Made by a program: the position numbers and the translations under genes. DNA of 64,000 bases from Kitasatospora acidiphila (GTDB lineage Bacteria; Actinomycetota; Actinomycetes; Streptomycetales; Streptomycetaceae), in contig NZ_VIGB01000003.1 of assembly GCF_006636205.1 (NCBI RefSeq), forward strand, positions 4,764,501 to 4,828,500. The letters run 5' to 3'. The notes under the pieces are model-generated. The model saw only the letters and a list, made by a program, of their open reading frames with translations. It ran no database searches and was not told the DNA's origin. Of the stretch, positions 51,157-60,002 are shown piece after piece (position 1 is the stretch's first letter; every line of letters starts with the position of its first letter).

Positions 51157-53904
51157 ATGAGAGACCGTCAGTTCTTCGCCGCGACCCGGGCTCCGCTAGC
51201 CGTGGCCGCCGCCCTGCTGGTCGCCGGAGCGGCCCCGCCGGCCGTCGCGCACCGAGCCGCCAGCCCTCGAACCGCCATCAGCGACCCCGCGCAGTACGTC
51301 AATCCGTTCGTCGGGACCAAGCCGGGCGGCATCGACTACGGCAACGGCGGCGGCGCCGGCAACACCTTCCCCGGTGCCACCGCCCCGCTCGGCATGATGC
51401 AGTGGAGCCCCGACACCGTGACCTACCAGCACGGCGGCTACTTCTACGACGACCAGCGGATCCGCGGCTTCAGCCTGACGCACATCTCCGGCGCGGGCTG
51501 CGGCGACTACGGGAACATCCCGTTCATGCCGTTCCTGGGCGACACGCCGGTGGCGCACGAGACCTTCTCGCACGCCCACGAGAGCGCCGCGCCCGGCAGC
51601 TACGCCGTCACCTTCGACAACGGCCTGCGCACCGAGCTGACCACCACCCAGCGCTCCGGCATGGCGCGGTTCAGCTACCCGGCCGGCCAGGCCGCCTCGC
51701 TGCTGGTGGACGCCGGGCGGGCCTTCAACAAGGCCTCCGGCTCGGTGACGGTCGGCACCGACACCATCTCCGGCTACACCGACGGCGGCGGCTTCTGCGG
51801 TGCGGGCAACCACTACCGGATCTACTTCACGGCCCACTTCGACCAGCCGTTCGCCAAGGCCGGCACGGTGCGCGACGGCGCGCTGGACGCCTCCCGGCAC
51901 ACCGCCACCGGGCAGAGCGAGGGCATCGCCCCGCAGCCGCCCAGGTCCGCCCAGGCCCAGCGGCTCCGGCAGCCCACCGAGCTGGTGCACCCGGACGCGC
52001 CGGCCACCGGCTCGGACGCCCAGGCCATGGTCACCTTCGCCCCGGGCAGCACGGTCACCGCCCGGGTCGGCATCTCGTTCACCAGCGCCGCGGGCGCCGA
52101 GGCCAACCTGGACCGCGAGCAGGCGGGCGCCGGCTTCGACAAGCTGCGCGACGGCGTCCGGTCCAACTGGAACGACATGCTCGCCCGGATCGCGGTCAGC
52201 GGCGGCACCACGCAGCAGAAGCGCACCTTCTACACCGCGCTCTACCACTCGCTGCTGTCCCCCTGCGCGCTCAGCGACGTGGACGGCCAGTACCCGGGCA
52301 TGGACGGGCAGGTGCACCAGAACCCGGACGGCAAGGTCCAGTACGCCGACTTCTCGGGCTGGGACGTCTACCGCTCGCAGATCCAGCTGCTGGCGCTGCT
52401 GGCCCCCAAGGAGGCCTCCGACGTCGCCCAGTCGGTGCTCAACCAGGGCGCCCAGGCCGGCTACTTCGACCGCTGGACGCTCGCCAACGGCGGCACCGGT
52501 GTGATGGTCGGCGACCCGCTGCCGATGATCGCCGCCGAGATCCACGCGTTCGGCGGTACCGACTTCGACGCCGCCGACCTGCTGAGCCGGGCCCTGGACG
52601 GGCGCGGCAACGACAAGGAGCGCCCGGGCCACGCGGTCTACGACAACCAGGGCTTCCTGCCCGTCAACACCCCGGGAGAGTGGGGCCCGGCCGCCGGCAC
52701 CCTGGAGTACGCCACCGCCGACTTCGCGCTCAGCCAGCTCGCCGAACGGCTCGGCGACCGTGAGGACCACGACGCGCTGCTGCACGCCTCGGCCAACTGG
52801 CGCAACACCTTCAACGCCGACAGCAAGTACATCCAGCCGCGCACCGCGGACCACACCTGGCCGAGCTTCAACCCGAACAGCGGCGACAACTTCGCTGAAG
52901 GCAACGGCGCCCAGTACACCTGGAACGTCCCGTACAACCAGCGCGGGCTGTTCGACGCGATGGGCGGCAACGCCTCCGTGACCAACCGGCTGGACTCCTT
53001 CTTCCAGCAGCTCGACGCCGGTCCCGGCGCGCCCTACGCCTACCTGGGCAACGAGCCCAGCCTCTTCGCCCCATGGGCCTACGACTACGCGGGCCGTCCG
53101 GACCGGACCGACGACGTGGTGCGCAGTGCGGTCACCACGCTGTTCGGCGACACCCCCGGCGGCGAGGTCGGCAACGACGACCTCGGCGAGATGGGCTCCT
53201 GGGCGGTCTGGGGCATGATCGGCCTCTTCCCGATGGTGCCGGGCCGGGCCGAACTGGTGCTGGGCAGCCCGCTCTTCCAGGGCATCACCATCAGCCGGGG
53301 CAACGGCGCCATCATCGACATCAAGGCCCGGAACGCCTCGGCCGATGCCCGCTACGTGCACGGCCTGCGGGTCGGCGGCCAGGCCAGCACCCGTCCGTGG
53401 GTGAGCGCCGATCTGGTCGGCCAGGGCGGCACCCTGGACTTCGACCTGGCCACCACCCCCGACCCGAGCTGGGGCCACGACCCGAAGGACGCCCCGCCGT
53501 CCTTCGACGTCGGCCCGGCCCGGGCGGCCAGCGGGCCGATCACCGGCCTGGGCGGCAAGTGCCTGGACGTCGACCAGGGCGCCGGCCCCACCGTCCAGCT
53601 GTGGGGCTGCAACGGGACCAACGCCCAGCGCTGGACCCTGGCCGGGGACGGCACCGTGCAGGCGGCCGGCAAGTGCCTCGACGTCGACGGCTCCGGCACG
53701 GCCGCCGGCACCGTCGTCCAGGCCTGGCCCTGCAACGGCACCGGCGCCCAGCAGTGGTGGCCGCGCCCCGACGGCTCCCTGTTCAACCCGCCGTCCGGGC
53801 GTTGCCTGGACGACCCGCAGAGCCGCACCGACGACGGCACCCGGGTGCAGTTGTGGGACTGCAACGGCACCGGCGCCCAGCACTGGGTGATGCTGAACCA
53901 CTGA
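51157..53904 (+). CDS. Secreted GH92 alpha-mannosidase with ricin-B/CBM13 domain
   Basis: 915 residues. Signal peptide at 1-31 (APLAVAAALLVAGAAPPAVAH). The GH92 catalytic region fills about 40-790: YVNPFVGTKPGG, FSLTHISGAGCGDYG, YADFSGWDVYRSQI, PYAYLGNEPSLFAPWAYDY and GEVGNDDLGEMGSWAVWG, the last carrying the acidic residues of this calcium-dependent exo-alpha-mannosidase family. After it comes a three-lobed CBM13/ricin-B lectin with GCNGTNAQRW, CNGTGAQQWW and CNGTGAQHWV. It releases mannose from glycans outside the cell. ATG start with no obvious operon neighbours. Confidence 0.93.
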   Translation: MRDRQFFAATRAPLAVAAALLVAGAAPPAVAHRAASPRTAISDPAQYVNPFVGTKPGGIDYGNGGGAGNTFPGATAPLGMMQWSPDTVTYQHGGYFYDDQRIRGFSLTHISGAGCGDYGNIPFMPFLGDTPVAHETFSHAHESAAPGSYAVTFDNGLRTELTTTQRSGMARFSYPAGQAASLLVDAGRAFNKASGSVTVGTDTISGYTDGGGFCGAGNHYRIYFTAHFDQPFAKAGTVRDGALDASRHTATGQSEGIAPQPPRSAQAQRLRQPTELVHPDAPATGSDAQAMVTFAPGSTVTARVGISFTSAAGAEANLDREQAGAGFDKLRDGVRSNWNDMLARIAVSGGTTQQKRTFYTALYHSLLSPCALSDVDGQYPGMDGQVHQNPDGKVQYADFSGWDVYRSQIQLLALLAPKEASDVAQSVLNQGAQAGYFDRWTLANGGTGVMVGDPLPMIAAEIHAFGGTDFDAADLLSRALDGRGNDKERPGHAVYDNQGFLPVNTPGEWGPAAGTLEYATADFALSQLAERLGDREDHDALLHASANWRNTFNADSKYIQPRTADHTWPSFNPNSGDNFAEGNGAQYTWNVPYNQRGLFDAMGGNASVTNRLDSFFQQLDAGPGAPYAYLGNEPSLFAPWAYDYAGRPDRTDDVVRSAVTTLFGDTPGGEVGNDDLGEMGSWAVWGMIGLFPMVPGRAELVLGSPLFQGITISRGNGAIIDIKARNASADARYVHGLRVGGQASTRPWVSADLVGQGGTLDFDLATTPDPSWGHDPKDAPPSFDVGPARAASGPITGLGGKCLDVDQGAGPTVQLWGCNGTNAQRWTLAGDGTVQAAGKCLDVDGSGTAAGTVVQAWPCNGTGAQQWWPRPDGSLFNPPSGRCLDDPQSRTDDGTRVQLWDCNGTGAQHWVMLNH

Positions 53905-53946
53905 CGGCAACACCAATGACGGCAACCGCCGGGTCCTGGCCTCGGG

Positions 53947-54540
53947 TCAGGACCCGGCCTTCTTCTTCGCCTTGGCCGCCTGCTTCATCTGCTGCTTGTA
54001 GGAGCGGACCTGGAGAAGCGTCTCGGCGTCGGTGATGTCCGCGACCGAGCGGTGGGAGCCGTCCTCGCCGTACGGTCCGGCCGCCTCCCGCCACCCCGCC
54101 GGCCGCACCCCGAGCTGCTTGCCCAGCAGCGCCAGGAAGATCTGCGACTTCTGCGGCCCGAACCCGGGCAGTTCGTTCAACCGGCGCAGCAGCTCCGCGC
54201 CGCTCGGCGCATCCCGCCACACCGCCTCCGCCTGGCCGCCGTACCGCTCCACCAGGAACCGGCACAGCTGCTGCACCCGGCCCGCCATCGACCCCGGATA
54301 CCGGTGCACCGCCGGCTTCGCCGCGAACAGCGCCGCGAACTCCTCCGGATCCCGGCTCGCGATCGCCCCCGCGTCCAGCTCCGCCACCCCCATCCGCTGC
54401 GCGACCGTGTACGGCCCGGTGAACGCCAGCTCCATGGGCACCTGCTGATCCAGCAGCATCCCGATCATCAGGGCGAGCGGACTACGGCTGAGCAGCGCAT
54501 CGGCATCAGCCTGCTGCGCGAGACGAAGCGTGACGGCCAT
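53947..54540 (-). CDS. HhH-GPD-type base-excision DNA repair protein
   Basis: 197 residues of the small actinobacterial HhH-GPD family: LMIGMLLDQQVPMELAFTGPY (as in AlkA-type N-termini), VQQLCRFLVERYGG and the helix-hairpin-helix LNELPGFGPQKSQIFLALLG. The catalytic Asp of the GPD loop lies in the following segment around AGPYGEDGSHRSVADITD. The C-terminus is Lys/Ala-rich. Likely a DNA glycosylase. ATG start; single gene. Confidence 0.85.
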   Translation of the reverse strand: MAVTLRLAQQADADALLSRSPLALMIGMLLDQQVPMELAFTGPYTVAQRMGVAELDAGAIASRDPEEFAALFAAKPAVHRYPGSMAGRVQQLCRFLVERYGGQAEAVWRDAPSGAELLRRLNELPGFGPQKSQIFLALLGKQLGVRPAGWREAAGPYGEDGSHRSVADITDAETLLQVRSYKQQMKQAAKAKKKAGS

Positions 54541-54580
54541 GCCCCCATGATGACGCCCAGTCAGGACGGGGCAACTCGGC

Positions 54581-54676
54581 GTGCCCGTCAGTGCGCGGCA
54601 ACCTGGGGTGTGGTGGCTGCGTGCCCGTGAGTGCGCGCCAACTCGGCTGGCTGTCAGTGCGTGCCCGTCAGTGCGG
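54581..54676. repeat. 40-bp-spaced direct repeats at the 3' end of the enoyl-CoA hydratase gene
   Basis: GTGCCCGT(C/G)AGTGCG begins at 54581, 54621 and 54661, an exact 40-bp period. The last copy includes the stop codon of the leftward hydratase gene. No other structure is seen between the two genes. Confidence 0.75.
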
Positions 54677-55447
54677 GCGCCGGCGGGTCAGGAAGCGCCG
54701 CAGGCCCTCGGTGACCCCCGGAGTGGGAAGGGTGGCGGCGAACTGGGCGGCCTCGGTGGCCAGGGCCTCGTCGATGGGGAGGTTGAGGCCGCGGGTGACG
54801 GCGGTGAGGCAGGCAGTCACGGCGGTCGGGGCGTGCCGGATGATGCGGTGGGCCAGGGCGTGGGCGGCCGGGAGCAGGTCGGGGGCCGGGACGACGGCGT
54901 TGACCAGGCCGAGTTCGGCGGCCCGGGCGGCGTCGACGGGGTCGCCGGTGAGGATCAGCTCCAGGGCGCGCTTGCGGCCGAGATGGCGGGGCAGGCGCTG
55001 GGAACCGCCGAACGGGGGCGGGAAGCCGAGGGTGATCTCGGGCTTGGCGAACGTTGCACCGGCGGCGGCCAGAGCCAGCGGTGCGGCCTCGGTGATCTCG
55101 CAACCGCCGCCGTAGGCGAGGCCGTTGACGGCGGCGATGACCGGCTTGGGAAAGTTCTCGATCCGCCGGGTGATCCCCTGGCCGCGTCGCACCACCTCGC
55201 GCAGTGCCCGCTCGGTGCCACCGGAGATGCTCGCGGCCAGGTCGCCGATGTCGGCTCCGGCGCTGAACGCCCGGTCGCCCGCCCCGGTCAGCACCACGGC
55301 GCGGACGGTGTCGTCGGCCTCGACCCGGTCGAGGGCGGCGTCCAACTCGTCGATCAGGGCGTAGCTGAGGGCGTTGAGTTTCTCCGGGCGGTTGAGGGTG
55401 AGGGTGGTGATCGGGCCGTCGGTGGCGGTCAGCACCAGGGCGGTCAT
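54668..55447 (-). CDS. Enoyl-CoA hydratase/isomerase
   Basis: 259 residues of the crotonase family. Oxyanion-hole residues lie in FSAGADIGDLAAS and NGLAYGGGCEITEAAPLAL; the catalytic Glu position is in PEITLGFPPPFGGSQRLPRHLG, where a Pro-rich loop replaces the usual one, so the exact reaction is uncertain. Likely in fatty acid or branched-chain catabolism. ATG start with a weak ribosome binding site. It follows the SCO6745-type gene with a 107-nt gap that is itself repetitive. Confidence 0.88.
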   Translation of the reverse strand: MTALVLTATDGPITTLTLNRPEKLNALSYALIDELDAALDRVEADDTVRAVVLTGAGDRAFSAGADIGDLAASISGGTERALREVVRRGQGITRRIENFPKPVIAAVNGLAYGGGCEITEAAPLALAAAGATFAKPEITLGFPPPFGGSQRLPRHLGRKRALELILTGDPVDAARAAELGLVNAVVPAPDLLPAAHALAHRIIRHAPTAVTACLTAVTRGLNLPIDEALATEAAQFAATLPTPGVTEGLRRFLTRRRPH

Positions 55448-55459
55448 GTGGGGCCTTTC

Positions 55460-55554
55460 GGGGTCAGGGGGCAGTGGGCGGGGGCGGGAGCGGGTTCAGG
55501 GGCGTGCGGAGTCAAGGGCGTGCGGAGTCAAGGGCGGGGGTCGTGGGTGCGGGG
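55460..55554. repeat. GC-rich tandem array after SCO6745-type gene
   Basis: Two perfect 16-bp copies of GGGCGTGCGGAGTCAA at 55500 and 55516, flanked by degenerate GGGGTCAGGGGGC-like copies, fill the space from the upstream gene's stop codon to the hydratase start. Confidence 0.65.
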
Positions 55555-56412
55555 TCAGGGGCGGGGGACGCCGATCGGGTTGGGGAGCGGGACCACCTGG
55601 CTGTCGATCAGATGGCGGCTGAGCGGGGCGGCCAGCTCGATGGCCCGGGTGAGGCCGGACTCGCCGAGCAGCATCACCGGGTCCGCGGCCAGCCGGTCGG
55701 TGGCGGTCTCCAGCTCCCGGCGGAGGGTGCCGCCGGACTTGGTGAGCCGGCCGCCGCGGTCCAGCAGGCCGCGGGCCACCAGGCGGCGGCGGGCGCCGTC
55801 CCATTCCGCGTCGGTCCAGCCGCGGCTGCGCTGGATCAGGTCGGCCGGGACGGCGCCGGTGGCCACATGGGTGAGCCCGGCTTCCAGGCCGGTCAGGCCG
55901 GCGTGGGTCACGGCGATCACATGGCCGTCACCGCGGTGTTCGCGCAGCACGGTGGCGGCGAGCCAGAGCCGGCCGAGCGGGTCAGCCGGCCGGGGTACGT
56001 CGGACCAGGCGGCGGCCAGTGGCCGGCCCTCGAAGGCGCAGCCCTCGACCGCCCGTTCCAGGAGGTCGACCAGTTCGTCCAGGCCGGTGCGATCGGTGGG
56101 CAGGGTGCGGTCCAGGGCCGAGCGGACCGCGTCCAGCCGGGCGTCGAGCACCTTCTCGGGGGCGGCCTGGGTCCAGGCGGCGGGCAGCGCGTAGCCGGTC
56201 TTGACGGGGGAGAAGGCGAAGAAGAGCGCGGCGGCGGCCGGACCGCCGAGGGCGCCGAGCGGTGCGATCCGGCCCGCGAAATAGCCCCGCCACCAGCCGG
56301 TGAGGCCGACCGCGCGGGCCGCCTCGGCCGGCTCCGGGGTGAAGTAGACCAGGGCGTGCAGCGGCTCGACCGCCTCCCAGAAGCGGCGGGCGAGGGTGGG
56401 GCTGGGCTGCAT
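55555..56412 (-). CDS. SCO6745-family helical protein
   Basis: 285 residues resembling the SCO6745 family: starts LARRFWEAVEPLHALVYFTPEP, then GYFAGRIAPLGALGGPAAAALFFAFSP, followed by a long helical segment and a winged-helix-like C-terminus (GWTDAEWDGARRRLVARGLLD, TLRRELETATDRLA). Function unknown, sometimes annotated as helix-turn-helix protein. ATG start. It diverges from the MocR-type regulator across the repeat-filled 56413-56619 gap. Confidence 0.8.
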   Translation of the reverse strand: MQPSPTLARRFWEAVEPLHALVYFTPEPAEAARAVGLTGWWRGYFAGRIAPLGALGGPAAAALFFAFSPVKTGYALPAAWTQAAPEKVLDARLDAVRSALDRTLPTDRTGLDELVDLLERAVEGCAFEGRPLAAAWSDVPRPADPLGRLWLAATVLREHRGDGHVIAVTHAGLTGLEAGLTHVATGAVPADLIQRSRGWTDAEWDGARRRLVARGLLDRGGRLTKSGGTLRRELETATDRLAADPVMLLGESGLTRAIELAAPLSRHLIDSQVVPLPNPIGVPRP

Positions 56413-56431
56413 CGGACGGGCACCTTTCCGG

Positions 56432-56575
56432 GCGGCTGTGGTTCGGGGCGACTGTGTTTTGGACGGCTGTGCTTTTTGGGGCGACCGTGGTTCCGGGTGG
56501 CTGTGGTTCGGGGTGGCTGTGGTTCTGTACGGCTGTGGTTCCGGGCGGCTGTGTCTTCCGGATGGCTATGTGCAG
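56432..56575. repeat. Nine imperfect 16-bp tandem repeats in a divergent promoter region
   Basis: Copies of GGCTGTGGTTCCGGGC recur with a 15-17-bp period; the last four begin at 56499, 56515, 56531 and 56547 with exact 16-bp spacing. They lie between the SCO6745-type gene and a MocR-type regulator, where MocR proteins usually bind direct repeats. Confidence 0.75.
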
Positions 56576-56619
56576 CGTGGACCTTGTGAGCCGCCTCGGG
56601 ACAGTGCCAATCTGACCGA

Positions 56620-58152
56620 ATGGACCAGGATCTGGGCTGGTGGACGCGGATCGCCCTGGACGGCTGGCAGCAGCGTCCCGGCCCGCGCTACCGGCAGATC
56701 GCCGAGGCCGCCGCGGCGGCGGTCCAGCGTCGCCTGGCGGTGCCGGGCGACCGGCTGCCACCCGAGCGGCTGCTGGCCGACGCCCTGGCGGTCAGCCGCG
56801 GCACCGTGGTCCGCGCTTATGAGCGGCTGGTCGAGAACGGCCTGGTGGAGCGGCGCCAGGGAGCCGGGACCTACGTCAGCCGGCGTCCGGCCTGGACACG
56901 CGACCGGTCGGCGGTGCCCTCCGGTCGGGTGCCGGCACCGGACGTCGAACTGATCGACCTCTCGCTCCCGGTACCGGCGGGCACCGGACATCTGCCCGCG
57001 GTCGGTGCGTTCCCGCCGCTGGACGGCTACGGCCACGGGGTGCACCCGGCCGGTCTGCCCGAGCTGCGGACGGCGCTGGCCGAGCAGCTGACGCACCGGC
57101 TGCGGCTGCCCACCGAGGCCGATCAGCTGATCATCACGGCGGGCAGTCAGCAGGCGCTGGCGCTGCTGGCCACCGCGCTGTCGGCACCGGGGCGGACCGT
57201 GCTCACCGGGTGCCCGACCCGCCCGGGGCTGGCCGAGCTGGTCGCGGCGCGGCAGGCGAGCGTGGTGGGCGTGCCGCTGGGCCCGGAGCAGCAACTGGAC
57301 GTGGCGGCGCTGGCCCGGGCCGGGCGGCGGACACCGTCGCCGGTGCTGTACCTGGACGCCGCGGCCCACCGACTGGCCGGCACCCGCCGGGCCGAGCTGC
57401 TGGCGGTCGTTCGGCGGTCCTCGGGCGTGCTGATCGAGGACCTGTCGCAGCTGGGGCTGGGCGGCTTCGAGGTGGAGCCGGGCGGGGCGCAGGTGGGTTT
57501 GGACGGCCAGGTGGGGGTCGGTGGTTCCCAGGTGGGTTCCGGCGGGGCTCAGGTGGGGGTGGGTGGCTCCCAGGTGGGTTCCGGCGGGGCTCAGGTGGGG
57601 TTGGATGGCGGGGTGCCGCTGGCCGCGCTCGATGAGGGGGTGGTGGCCGTGGGTTCGCTGTCAGCCACCTTCTGGGCCGGACTGCGGATCGGGTGGCTGC
57701 GGGCCCCCGCTCCGCTGCACGAGCGGTTGCTGCGGCTGCGGGGCCTGGCCGACCTCGCCCCGTCCGTCCCGGCGCAGCTGCTGGCCCGGGAGCTGCTGGC
57801 CGCCGCCGGCCCGGCCTGGCACCGGGAGCTCGGCCGGGCACTGCGGGAGCGCCGGGAGCTGCTGCTGCGCCTGCTCGCCGAGCAGTTGCCGGGCTGGCGG
57901 GCGCAGCCTTCGCCGGCCGGGCTGGCGCTCTGGGCCTGGCCGCCGGTCGCCGACAGCACCACCTTCGCCCACCTGGCCGCCGCCCGGTTCGGGGTGCTGA
58001 CCACCCCCGGGGCTGCGGCCTGTGCGGACGGCCGCCATCTGGCCGGCCTGCGGCTGGGCTATGCGCAGGCCCCGGACACCTTGGAGGCCGCCGTGGACCG
58101 GCTGCGGGCGGCGTGGGAGGAGCACAGCCGCCAGCTGGCGGCAAGCCGCTGA
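56620..58152 (+). CDS. MocR-type GntR regulator with degenerate aminotransferase domain
   Basis: 510 residues. The GntR winged helix is at about 25-90 (RYRQIAEAAAAAVQRRL, LPPERLLADALAVSRGTVVRAYERLVENGLVE), followed by an aminotransferase-like domain (AGLPELRTALAEQL, ITAGSQQALALLATAL). The Schiff-base lysine is replaced: the segment reads GSLSATFWAGLRIGWL with Ala349 where relatives have Lys, and the PHxNPTG site is also lost (YLDAAAHRLAG). A 45-residue Gly/Val/Gln/Ser repeat (GGSQVGSGGAQVG) is inserted near 285-330. It may have lost PLP sensing or bind another ligand. No clear ribosome binding site; possibly leaderless. Confidence 0.85.
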   Translation: MDQDLGWWTRIALDGWQQRPGPRYRQIAEAAAAAVQRRLAVPGDRLPPERLLADALAVSRGTVVRAYERLVENGLVERRQGAGTYVSRRPAWTRDRSAVPSGRVPAPDVELIDLSLPVPAGTGHLPAVGAFPPLDGYGHGVHPAGLPELRTALAEQLTHRLRLPTEADQLIITAGSQQALALLATALSAPGRTVLTGCPTRPGLAELVAARQASVVGVPLGPEQQLDVAALARAGRRTPSPVLYLDAAAHRLAGTRRAELLAVVRRSSGVLIEDLSQLGLGGFEVEPGGAQVGLDGQVGVGGSQVGSGGAQVGVGGSQVGSGGAQVGLDGGVPLAALDEGVVAVGSLSATFWAGLRIGWLRAPAPLHERLLRLRGLADLAPSVPAQLLARELLAAAGPAWHRELGRALRERRELLLRLLAEQLPGWRAQPSPAGLALWAWPPVADSTTFAHLAAARFGVLTTPGAAACADGRHLAGLRLGYAQAPDTLEAAVDRLRAAWEEHSRQLAASR

Positions 58153-58178
58153 CCGGAGGACGTGCAGCGGCCAAGGCG

Positions 58179-58224
58179 TCGATCGCGTTGACCTGTCGAT
58201 CGCGTTGGGCAGTCGATCACGTTG
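58179..58224. promoter_or_regulatory. Three 12-bp direct repeats, 17-bp period
   Basis: TCGATCGCGTTG at 58179 and 58196 and TCGATCACGTTG at 58213 have exact 17-bp spacing. They lie in the 300-nt gap between the regulator and the permease, which also holds an AT-rich promoter-like stretch (58290-58400). The rest of the gap shows nothing else. Confidence 0.6.
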
Positions 58225-58452
58225 AGCTGCTGATCACCTGGATCAACGGTCTAGCCCGGACCGGCCGCTCGCGACTTTCAAGCCTGCCACTCGGGAATTG
58301 TCATAATCTCGATATCTACTTCGCAGTATCCTCAGATGATGCTCAATAAACGGGGGGGATTGCTCACAGAGGCTTTCTGTTTATGACATTTCCGGGTTAC
58401 GTTTCCTGCCGTTGCGTGGCCGAACGCCCGCCGCGCAGGAGAGGCAGTAACC

Positions 58453-59886
58453 ATGAGCACGGAAGCCCCGAAGCGCTCAGCGGCCACGGCCGAGTCCGGT
58501 GGGAACCCGGACCAGCAGCTGAAGGCCGGACTGAAGAACCGCCACCTGTCCATGATCGCCATCGGTGGGGTGATCGGCGCCGGCCTGTTCGTGGGCTCCG
58601 GCGCCGGCATCGCCGCCACCGGTCCGGGCATCCTGCTGTCCTACGGGCTCGCCGGTGTGCTGGTGGTCCTGGTGATGCGGATGCTCGGGGAGATGGCAGC
58701 GGCCGACCCGCAGAGCGGCTCGTTCTCCGCCTACGCCGACCGGGCGCTGGGTCGCTGGGCCGGTTTCACCATCGGGTGGTTGTACTGGTTCTTCTGGGTG
58801 GTCGTGCTGGCGGTGGAGGCCACGGCGGGTGCCAAGATCCTCAACGGCTGGCTGCCCGCCGTGCCGCAATGGGCCTTCGCGCTGCTGGTGATGGCGGTGC
58901 TCACCGGGACCAACCTGTTCTCCGTCTCGTCCTACGGTGAGTTCGAGTTCTGGTTCGCCGGGATCAAGGTGGTGGCGATCGCCGCCTTCATCGTGGTCGG
59001 CGTGCTGGCCATGTTCGGCCTGCTGCCCGGCACGCATGCCGTCGGCAGCGCCAACCTGGTCGGCCACGGCGGCTTCCTGCCGCACGGTGTCGGGGCGGTC
59101 TTCACCGGCATGCTCACCGTGGTCTTCGCCTTCATGGGCAGTGAGATCGTCACGCTGGCCGCGGGCGAGTCGGAGGACCCGGAGAAGGCCGTGACCAAGG
59201 CTACCAACAGCGTGATCTGGCGGATCGGCGTCTTCTACCTCGGTTCGATCTTCATCGTGGTCACCCTGCTGCCGTGGAACTCCGCCTCGGTCAAGAGCAG
59301 CCCCTATGTGGCGGTGCTGGAGCACGTCGGCATCCCGGGCGCGGCCCAGGTGATGAACGTCATCGTGCTGACCGCCGTGCTCTCCTGCCTCAACTCCGGC
59401 CTCTACACGGCCTCCCGGATGGCCTTCTCGCTCGGCCGTCGCGGTGACGCCCCGGCCGCCTTCGCCCGGGTGACCGGTCGGGGTGTGCCGCGGACCGCGA
59501 TCCTGGCGTCGGTGGTCTTCGGCTTCATCGCGGTGTTCTTCAACTACACCTCGCCCAACACCGTCTTCCAGTTCCTGCTGAACTCCTCGGGCGCGGTGGC
59601 GCTCTTCGTCTGGCTGGTGATCTGCTTCTCGCAGCTGCGGATGCGGCGGATCATCGAGCGCGAGGCACCCGAGCGGCTGACCGTGCGGATGTGGCTCTAC
59701 CCGTATCTGACCTGGGTGGCGATCGGCCTGATCGCCTTCGTGGTGGTCTACATGTTCACCACGCACGACGGCCGGGTGCAGATGATCCTCTCGCTGGTGG
59801 CCGCCGCGGTGGTGCTGATCGCCGCGCAGGTGGTGCAGCGGCGGCGGAAGGCCGTCGTGGCGGACAAGGCGGACGAGGTCCTGTAG
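58453..59886 (+). CDS. APC-family amino-acid permease (GabP-like)
   Basis: 477 residues with 12 membrane helices. Starts LKAGLKNRHLSMIAIGGVIGAGLFVGSG, the AAT/GabP signature, with LGEMAAADPQSGSFSAYA and MGSEIVTLAAGESEDPEKAV in the first half, and GVPRTAILASVVFGFIAV later. It imports GABA or a similar amino acid by proton symport. ATG with AGGAGAGG upstream. The MocR-like gene upstream on the same strand and the repeats between suggest a regulatory link, since MocR/GabR proteins often control GABA use. Confidence 0.9.
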   Translation: MSTEAPKRSAATAESGGNPDQQLKAGLKNRHLSMIAIGGVIGAGLFVGSGAGIAATGPGILLSYGLAGVLVVLVMRMLGEMAAADPQSGSFSAYADRALGRWAGFTIGWLYWFFWVVVLAVEATAGAKILNGWLPAVPQWAFALLVMAVLTGTNLFSVSSYGEFEFWFAGIKVVAIAAFIVVGVLAMFGLLPGTHAVGSANLVGHGGFLPHGVGAVFTGMLTVVFAFMGSEIVTLAAGESEDPEKAVTKATNSVIWRIGVFYLGSIFIVVTLLPWNSASVKSSPYVAVLEHVGIPGAAQVMNVIVLTAVLSCLNSGLYTASRMAFSLGRRGDAPAAFARVTGRGVPRTAILASVVFGFIAVFFNYTSPNTVFQFLLNSSGAVALFVWLVICFSQLRMRRIIEREAPERLTVRMWLYPYLTWVAIGLIAFVVVYMFTTHDGRVQMILSLVAAAVVLIAAQVVQRRRKAVVADKADEVL

Positions 59887-59980
59887 GTCCGTTGTCTCGT
59901 AGGCCTGTTGGCCCTGCAGTCCTGCGGGGGCGGCGGCCGGTTGGCCCGGTGGTCCTGTAGGCCGCCCGTTCTCGATCCGC
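59880..59980. repeat. Degenerate repeats after permease gene
   Basis: Variants of GGTCCTGTAGGCC (near 59877 and 59950) with intervening GTAGGCCTGTTGGCC and CTGCAGTCCTGC. Imperfect, the weakest of the 3'-end arrays. It lies between the permease stop and the convergent reductase gene. Confidence 0.4.
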
Positions 59981-60002
59981 CCGTGCGTGGGCTGACTTGT
60001 GG

